8,346 bases of DNA, taken from NCBI GenBank assembly GCA_013349485.1, contig DUZM01000166.1, positions 1 through 8,346 of the forward strand. The letters run 5' to 3'. The position numbers were made by a program, and so were the translations under genes. The notes below the pieces were generated by a model. The model saw only the letters and a program-made list of their open reading frames with translations. It searched no databases and was not told the DNA's origin. How positions within the stretch are numbered: position 1 is the first letter of the stretch; each line of letters opens with the position of its first letter. Of the stretch, positions 5,952 through 8,346 are shown piece by piece. Source of the stretch: Candidatus Hydrogenedentota bacterium (GTDB lineage Bacteria > Hydrogenedentota > Hydrogenedentia > Hydrogenedentales > SLHB01).

Positions 5952-7169
5952 TCACGGTTTCTTCACGAATTCCTTGTAGCTCTCGACAAGTTGGGGGTCG
6001 CTCTCGGGAATAGCATCGCGTATTGCGGCGAGTTCCTGTTTCGAGGTGATTGGGCCGAACTCGAAATGGAACGTTTTGATTTCGCCCGGGGCGAGGACAT
6101 GCAGGAGTCCGAGCGCCGCGTCCACCTGGCGGCCTTCTACACTGCAGTTCGCTGGTTCGAACCCGACGACGTAATCCTGCTCGCCCATTTGTTTCCACTG
6201 AGAGAAGCGCGGCAGTTCGTTCTTGTTGTACTTGAGATAGACGCCAAAGCCGTTTCCCGCGTCGAATCCGTTGTTGATAATTGCAACGGTCACCGTGCCG
6301 TCGGGCTCGGGTACCATGTCGTGATAATAGACCTTTTCCTTGTACCCGTGCGTGGGCGCGTGGAAGTTGTTATAGTTCTCCTTGTCTGCAACGGCTTCCG
6401 CGTCGCGCGGAGCGACGAACCGGCTCGCCGCGAGCAGTCTGGAACCGTCGTCGACGGACGGCCAGCCAATGTTCCAATGGTATAAGATCTGATAGGGCGT
6501 TTCCTTGAATCCCTCGTTCTTGAGCACGTCGCGAACCCAGAGGCGACGTTCACCGAGTTTTGTGGAGACGGTACGCGTCAGCGTGAGGTTTTCCCCGAAG
6601 ACTGTTGTCTCTCGCATGGTTCCGGTTATCGAGAGCACGTAGTCGTCGCCCTGCCATTCTTGGGCGACCTTTATGTTACGGGCGGGTATGTTGGCGATTC
6701 GGCCATGGAGACCGTTGACCAGCAGCGGCTCCTCGGGGCTGGGCGCGCCGACGTGCGTGAGGCCGCAGGTGGTCAGCGGCCCGCCGTAGAAACTGCGCAA
6801 CCAGCGCAGCCCTTCGGGCTCGTAGTACTGCGGGGCGACGTCGCCGGTGGTCGAGCGCCAGCCCATGGCCTTCCCTTGGAACGATGCCGCCGCGATATCG
6901 AGGCACCGATCGAGCAGCACGGTGAACTCGAGCCCGCTGCCGGTGTGAAAGAGTGCGGCGCGGGTAGGCCGTTCGTTCGCTTCGTCAAGTTGCACCACGC
7001 GGATCCCGGCTATTTGGTCCATGCTGCCGACCCGGCGGCGAAGATGGTCGGTTCTATACGTTTTCCCGTAGAGATCAACCGAGCCGTCGGCGTCTGCCGT
7101 CCGTCCCAGAAGCAGCAACCCAAGCACCACTCCCAGAATGACGTACCTACAGCGCGTTTCCGTCAACAT
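5952..7169 (-). CDS. Secreted DUF4432 family protein (aldose 1-epimerase-like)
   Basis: 405 residues with a Sec signal peptide: a short basic start, hydrophobic core VILGVVLGLLLLG (about 10-22) and a probable cleavage after ADA near residue 27, so it is likely periplasmic. The remainder fits DUF4432 of the galactose mutarotase-like superfamily: LLDRCLDIAAASFQGKAMGW (86-104), FYGGPLTTCGLTHVG (127-141), GLHGRIANIPA (153-163), LYHWNIGWP (229-237) and VVGFEPANC (334-342). By analogy with aldose 1-epimerases the likely catalytic or sugar-contacting residues are His155, His231 and Glu338; this is inference. Such enzymes interconvert anomers or bind a sugar, but the substrate is not known. It is the last gene of a three-gene operon, 15 bp after rhaM. 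The start ATG has GGGAG six bases upstream. The compartment differs from the cytoplasmic products upstream, unless signal-peptide prediction by eye misleads. Confidence 0.88.
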   Translation of the reverse strand: MLTETRCRYVILGVVLGLLLLGRTADADGSVDLYGKTYRTDHLRRRVGSMDQIAGIRVVQLDEANERPTRAALFHTGSGLEFTVLLDRCLDIAAASFQGKAMGWRSTTGDVAPQYYEPEGLRWLRSFYGGPLTTCGLTHVGAPSPEEPLLVNGLHGRIANIPARNIKVAQEWQGDDYVLSITGTMRETTVFGENLTLTRTVSTKLGERRLWVRDVLKNEGFKETPYQILYHWNIGWPSVDDGSRLLAASRFVAPRDAEAVADKENYNNFHAPTHGYKEKVYYHDMVPEPDGTVTVAIINNGFDAGNGFGVYLKYNKNELPRFSQWKQMGEQDYVVGFEPANCSVEGRQVDAALGLLHVLAPGEIKTFHFEFGPITSKQELAAIRDAIPESDPQLVESYKEFVKKP

Positions 7170-7184
7170 AACGTTCTCCCTTCG

Positions 7185-7508
7185 TCAGTCGCAGTGGAAG
7201 ACCTCCTCCATTTGGGCCCACCACTCATCTTCGGCCCTTGATTCGAGCGGTTCCTGACACGGTTTGCAGACGGCCCACCACTCTTGTGTTGTCGGATCGG
7301 CGGCCATCTTGTTCATGTCGGCGTCGTAGTCCGCGCCGATGTACTCGAAGTAACTGAAAAGGATGCCGTCCTTATAATAGATCGAGTAGTTGCGGATGTT
7401 ACATTGTCTGATTTTGGCAAGGACGTTGGGCCAGACGTTTGCGTGCAGCCGCTTGTACTCATCGAGTTTGTCGGGGCGGACCCGTATGATCATTCCGTAC
7501 CGTTTCAT
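7185..7508 (-). CDS. rhaM: L-rhamnose mutarotase family protein
   Basis: 107 residues, the family's usual length (about 104). Members interconvert alpha and beta anomers of L-rhamnose in the cytoplasm before isomerisation. The pattern DEYKRLHANVWPNVL places Tyr18 and His22 exactly at the positions of the E. coli catalytic/binding residues. NYSIYYKDGILFSYFEY, the EWW pair (Trp77-Trp78) and the closing MEEVFH also match. The start ATG at 7508 is chosen over a GTG at 7520 because GGAGG (7514-7518) lies five bases before it and would be inside the longer reading. It sits between the URO-D-like gene (22 bp upstream) and the DUF4432 gene (15 bp downstream). No rhamnose isomerase, kinase or aldolase is in the window, so the actual sugar could be a related 6-deoxyhexose or another aldose. 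Confidence 0.9.
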   Translation of the reverse strand: MKRYGMIIRVRPDKLDEYKRLHANVWPNVLAKIRQCNIRNYSIYYKDGILFSYFEYIGADYDADMNKMAADPTTQEWWAVCKPCQEPLESRAEDEWWAQMEEVFHCD

Positions 7509-7513
7509 GCTTC

Positions 7514-7518
7514 CCTCC
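7514..7518 (-). promoter_or_regulatory. rhaM ribosome binding site
   Basis: GGAGG on the - strand, five bases before the ATG at 7508. It excludes the longer GTG start at 7520, whose first codons would contain this site. Confidence 0.75.
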
Positions 7519-7530
7519 ACGCTCTTGCGT

Positions 7531-8346
7531 TCAGTTTTTCACGGCGTCAAACAAGGCCTCGATTTTCGAGGGATGAATGTCGGGCAGTATCGCCTCGTGG
7601 CTCGGCGAGATGACCAGGCCGGTAGGAAACAAGGCTTTCAGCTCCTGCACTTTGGCGTATACCTGTTGGGGCGAACCGTTAACGAGCAGTTTTTGCGCGT
7701 CGACCCCGCCGCAGAACGCCACCCGGCCGCCGAACTCCGCCTTCAGACGCCGGGCCTCCATTCCTTCCGCGAGCGCCTGAATGGGATGAATCGCGTCAAC
7801 GTCGAGCCCGATAAGGTCGGGGATGACGGCGTGAATGGCGCCGCAGGAGTGATGGATGACTTTCAGTCCGTAGCGCTTGGCTTGCTCGATCAGGCGCTTC
7901 GTGCCGGGCCACACGTGGCGCCGGATCAGGTCGGGGTCGAGCATCAGGTTCGTCTGACTGCCGAAATCGTTGCCTATCAGGACGGCATCGAGCCTTCCTG
8001 CCGTCGCACCGTAGAAAATGCCGTTCGCCTCGAGATAGAACTCGGTGATCCTGTCGATGACGGCCTTGAACATCTTCGGTTCCGCGAGCATCTTTGTCAG
8101 GGCGGTTTCCATGCCGAACGCGGCGCACGCGTCCTGGAAGTGGGCGGACCACACCACCCCGAGCACGGCATAGCCGGGCGGTACCTTTTCAACTGCGGCC
8201 CGGCACGTATCCGGGTCAATGTGTTGCGAGGGTTCCGGCCACTCGAAGTCGTCAATTCGGGATGGATCGGTGTAGTCCTCGAAGAATCCCGGCGCGGTCA
8301 AGGTCCGTTGGTCTTCGGAAAACCGGCCCTTCTTCGCGAAATCGAA
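7531..8346 (-). CDS. Uroporphyrinogen decarboxylase (URO-D) superfamily protein, C-terminal part (5' end outside window)
   Basis: The frame is open to the right edge, so 271 C-terminal residues are seen of a family usually about 340-380 long; a TTG at 8301 is internal, not a start. The sequence follows the URO-D/MtaA-MtbA TIM-barrel fold: GVVWSAHFQDACAAFGMETALTKMLAEP, then DAVLIGNDFGSQTNLMLDPD, then KVIHHSCGAIHAVIPDLI, then FCGGVDAQKLL and SPSHEAILPDIHPSKI. The HSC triplet (7843-7851) matches the zinc-binding HxC of corrinoid methyltransferases. The third Cys expected near the C-terminus (GCG-like) is replaced by SPSHE, where a His could stand in. It is unlikely to be the haem enzyme HemE. 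A methyltransferase or another lyase on a sugar or methylated compound is possible, given the rhaM and DUF4432 partners. It is the first visible gene of the operon; the promoter lies beyond the window. Confidence 0.88.
   Translation of the reverse strand, partial: FDFAKKGRFSEDQRTLTAPGFFEDYTDPSRIDDFEWPEPSQHIDPDTCRAAVEKVPPGYAVLGVVWSAHFQDACAAFGMETALTKMLAEPKMFKAVIDRITEFYLEANGIFYGATAGRLDAVLIGNDFGSQTNLMLDPDLIRRHVWPGTKRLIEQAKRYGLKVIHHSCGAIHAVIPDLIGLDVDAIHPIQALAEGMEARRLKAEFGGRVAFCGGVDAQKLLVNGSPQQVYAKVQELKALFPTGLVISPSHEAILPDIHPSKIEALFDAVKN

Overview
The window comes from a GC-rich bacterium. Gene content fits a member of the PVC or Hydrogenedentota-like bacteria, often recovered as metagenome bins: a URO-D superfamily protein next to sugar-mutarotase-type genes, a DUF4432 protein with a signal peptide, a PHP-type lipoprotein and a large GT39-type membrane protein. 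This placement is an inference from gene content. No rRNA or other strict marker is present, so the phylum cannot be fixed from this sequence.

Left part (1-2467). The window opens inside a + strand gene for the C-terminal third or so of a GT39/PMT-like membrane glycosyltransferase (ends 801). It converges with a - strand gene (893-2467) for a secreted lipoprotein carrying a PHP/CehA-McbA-type metal-dependent hydrolase domain and a C-terminal beta-sandwich-like tail. A short in-frame tandem repeat (DIGYR units), encoded by palindromic DNA, sits just before its catalytic domain.

Middle (2468-5868, all + strand genes). A 271-bp divergent intergenic region with several short dyads and a direct repeat precedes an unusual regulator: a Cro/CI-type helix-turn-helix fused to a class III nucleotide-cyclase-like domain that has lost key catalytic residues (2739-3494). 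It is followed after 53 bp by ahcY, S-adenosylhomocysteine hydrolase (3548-4993), and after a further 257 bp by lexA, the SOS repressor, with its own clear promoter (TTGACA, 17 bp, TTCAAT).

Right part (5952-8346, all - strand). A compact operon is read from the right edge leftwards: a URO-D superfamily protein (5' end beyond the window), 22 bp, then an L-rhamnose mutarotase family protein (rhaM), 15 bp, then a secreted DUF4432 aldose-epimerase-like protein. This looks like a sugar-handling locus, with its promoter outside the window.

The most unusual item is the HTH plus degenerate cyclase protein. It keeps the residues that read adenine in adenylate cyclases but lacks one metal-binding Asp and the transition-state Arg, which suggests a ligand-sensing repressor rather than an enzyme. 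It lies immediately upstream of ahcY, whose substrate and product are adenosine compounds. No RNA genes, CRISPR arrays, insertion sequences or attachment sites were found.
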